Shown here one piece after another: positions 5,301 to 5,745 of a stretch of 5,745 nt of DNA. The notes under the pieces were generated by a model, which saw only the letters and a list, made by a program, of their open reading frames with translations, did no database searches and was not told where the DNA came from. The position numbers and the translations under genes are program-made. Every line of letters starts with the position of its first letter. Position 1 is the first letter of the stretch. The stretch spans positions 1 to 5,745 of the forward strand of contig JACPXA010000110.1 in NCBI GenBank assembly GCA_016196785.1, written 5' to 3'. Source of the DNA: Elusimicrobiota bacterium. GTDB lineage: Bacteria; Elusimicrobiota; Elusimicrobia; 2-01-FULL-59-12; JACPXA01.

Positions 5301-5710
5301 GTGGCGTTCTGTGATCCATCAGATTTCGGCAGGTCGGCCAGATAGCCAAGCAGCAACTGCGCCTTGTGAATGTCCCCTAGAGGAGAAAGGCGTTGAAGTG
5401 TATCCACTTCTATCTGGCGTTCACACTCTGCCATCAAATGAAGCAGCCAACGGTTTTTACAACCCTCCTCTCCACAGTAAGTCGTCGCCCAGCCCTGGTA
5501 TGGGCGAATGCGTTCAGCAAGGCGTGCGAGAGCGGCAACAGGACTGTCGAGCGCGAAGTTGAAAAGCGTGTTGCCAAGCAGTTCGGTCGGCGCATCTACC
5601 TGGCCCTTCTTTCGCTTTTCTTCCGACGTGCGGACGAATTTGCAGTAGTGAAAATGCAAGTTGTCGGCTAAAGCAAGCAGTCTTCCCACGCAATAGATCG
5701 GTTCTGTCAT
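5291..5710 (-). CDS. cas11c: Cas11c-like small subunit, probably translated from an internal start in cas8c
   Basis: This is a 139-residue protein of about 15 kDa starting at an ATG preceded by AAGGAGG with a 5-nt spacer, the best ribosome site in the window. Known: in type I-C systems the small subunit Cas11c is made from an internal start in cas8c and corresponds to its helical C-terminal domain, at about this size. Seen here: a mostly helical sequence beginning TEPIYCVGRLLALAD, a charged linker around residues 28-38, helices near residues 45-70 (GNTLF, ARLAERIRPYQ), and a pair CGEEGC near residues 76-81 that I cannot link to metal binding. Role by family: Cas11 subunits line the belly of Cascade and stabilise the R-loop. 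It is co-oriented with cas7, which starts 4 nt after its stop. If the upstream frame turns out to belong to another gene, this is a separate small-subunit gene. Confidence 0.65.
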   Translation of the reverse strand: MTEPIYCVGRLLALADNLHFHYCKFVRTSEEKRKKGQVDAPTELLGNTLFNFALDSPVAALARLAERIRPYQGWATTYCGEEGCKNRWLLHLMAECERQIEVDTLQRLSPLGDIHKAQLLLGYLADLPKSDGSQNATKE

Positions 5711-5745
5711 AAAGTCCTCCTTGTATTGTCCAAGGTGACGGAGAA
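5291..5745 (-). CDS. cas8c: Cas8c/Csd1-like large subunit of type I Cascade, C-terminal end (5' end outside window)
   Basis: The reading frame of the 139-codon ORF stays open through 11 more codons upstream (5711-5743) to the window edge, so the ORF is probably the end of a longer gene. Seen: a run KEDFM-TEP-IYCVGRLLALAD followed by a segment with GNTLF, a DSPVAALARL stretch, and LLGYLADLP near the end. This matches the layout of the Csd1 C-terminal domain as I remember it (KExxM, YxLGRLFAxLE, then a tPxxVFxxLxRL helix, then a final GYYH-like helix). The family's role is PAM recognition and bridging the crRNA complex to target DNA. The match is from memory of the family, not a search. Alternative: a different gene ends at 5707, because another frame reads to a TGA overlapping the ATG (ATGA), which would make the 139-residue protein a free-standing gene. 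The TGA stop at 5291-5293 lies 4 nt before the cas7 start. Confidence 0.6.
   Translation of the reverse strand, partial: LRHLGQYKEDFMTEPIYCVGRLLALADNLHFHYCKFVRTSEEKRKKGQVDAPTELLGNTLFNFALDSPVAALARLAERIRPYQGWATTYCGEEGCKNRWLLHLMAECERQIEVDTLQRLSPLGDIHKAQLLLGYLADLPKSDGSQNATKE
5711..5725 (-). promoter_or_regulatory. Strong ribosome binding site for the Cas11c-like start
   Basis: On the minus strand the bases before the ATG at 5710 read ACAAGGAGGACTTT, placing a full anti-16S match (AAGGAGG) 5 nt from the start codon. It lies within an open frame continuous with the downstream protein, so it would be an internal site in cas8. It argues that the 139-residue protein is made as its own product. Confidence 0.75.

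Noticed and set aside
5287..5349. 21-codon upstream extension of cas7
   Set aside because: The AAGGAG site just before 5286 and the overlap with the Cas8/Cas11 frame favour the inner ATG.
1..5745. CRISPR repeat-spacer array
   Set aside because: I looked for evenly spaced direct repeats of 25-40 bp and found none. The 24-bp and 70-bp repeats are two-copy elements tied to gene fragments.

Overview
The window carries the downstream part of a type I CRISPR-Cas interference operon on the minus strand (about 5745 to 2070), followed by about 2 kb of toxin-antitoxin genes and broken gene pieces (about 2070 to 1), also nearly all on the minus strand. No 16S gene or other taxonomic marker is present. 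Moderately high GC, DUF433/DUF5615-type and ribbon-helix-helix toxin-antitoxin genes, nucleotidyltransferase fragments and strong AAGGAGG-like ribosome sites indicate a bacterium. The mix resembles environmental phyla such as Nitrospirota, Verrucomicrobiota or Planctomycetota, but that placement is a guess.

CRISPR region, in transcription order: the C-terminal end of a Cas8c/Csd1-like large subunit enters from the right edge. Inside it, a near-perfect ribosome site (AAGGAGG, 5 nt, ATG) would start a 139-residue protein, as expected for the Cas11c small subunit made by internal initiation in type I-C systems. Next come a Cas7 (Csd2/Csh2-like) backbone gene and a full-length Cas3 nuclease-helicase with intact HD and helicase motifs. 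The genes are packed with 4-nt gaps or overlaps and are probably one transcript. The order cas8-cas7-cas3 is not the usual I-C order, where cas3 comes first and cas4-cas1-cas2 follow cas7. No cas5, cas1, cas2 or CRISPR repeat array is visible here.

Region downstream of cas3: a possible 38-codon ORF is linked to the cas3 stop by an ATGA overlap and to a broken nucleotidyltransferase start by TGATG. Then come an orphan ribbon-helix-helix antitoxin (1456-1758), a second truncated nucleotidyltransferase start (1307-1399), an intact DUF433 antitoxin plus DUF5615 PIN-like toxin pair with a clear sigma-70 promoter (665-1310), a truncated cas4 (272-574), and the C-terminal part of a PIN-like toxin running off the left edge (1-237).

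The pieces meet at sharp junctions. A 24-bp element with a small palindrome (22/24 identical) occurs at 235-258 and 1784-1807, both times exactly where one gene fragment ends and a toxin-antitoxin sequence begins. The best reading is a CRISPR locus whose interference genes look functional but whose adaptation side was broken up by accretion and decay of toxin-antitoxin cassettes, leaving the first half of cas4 as a relic.
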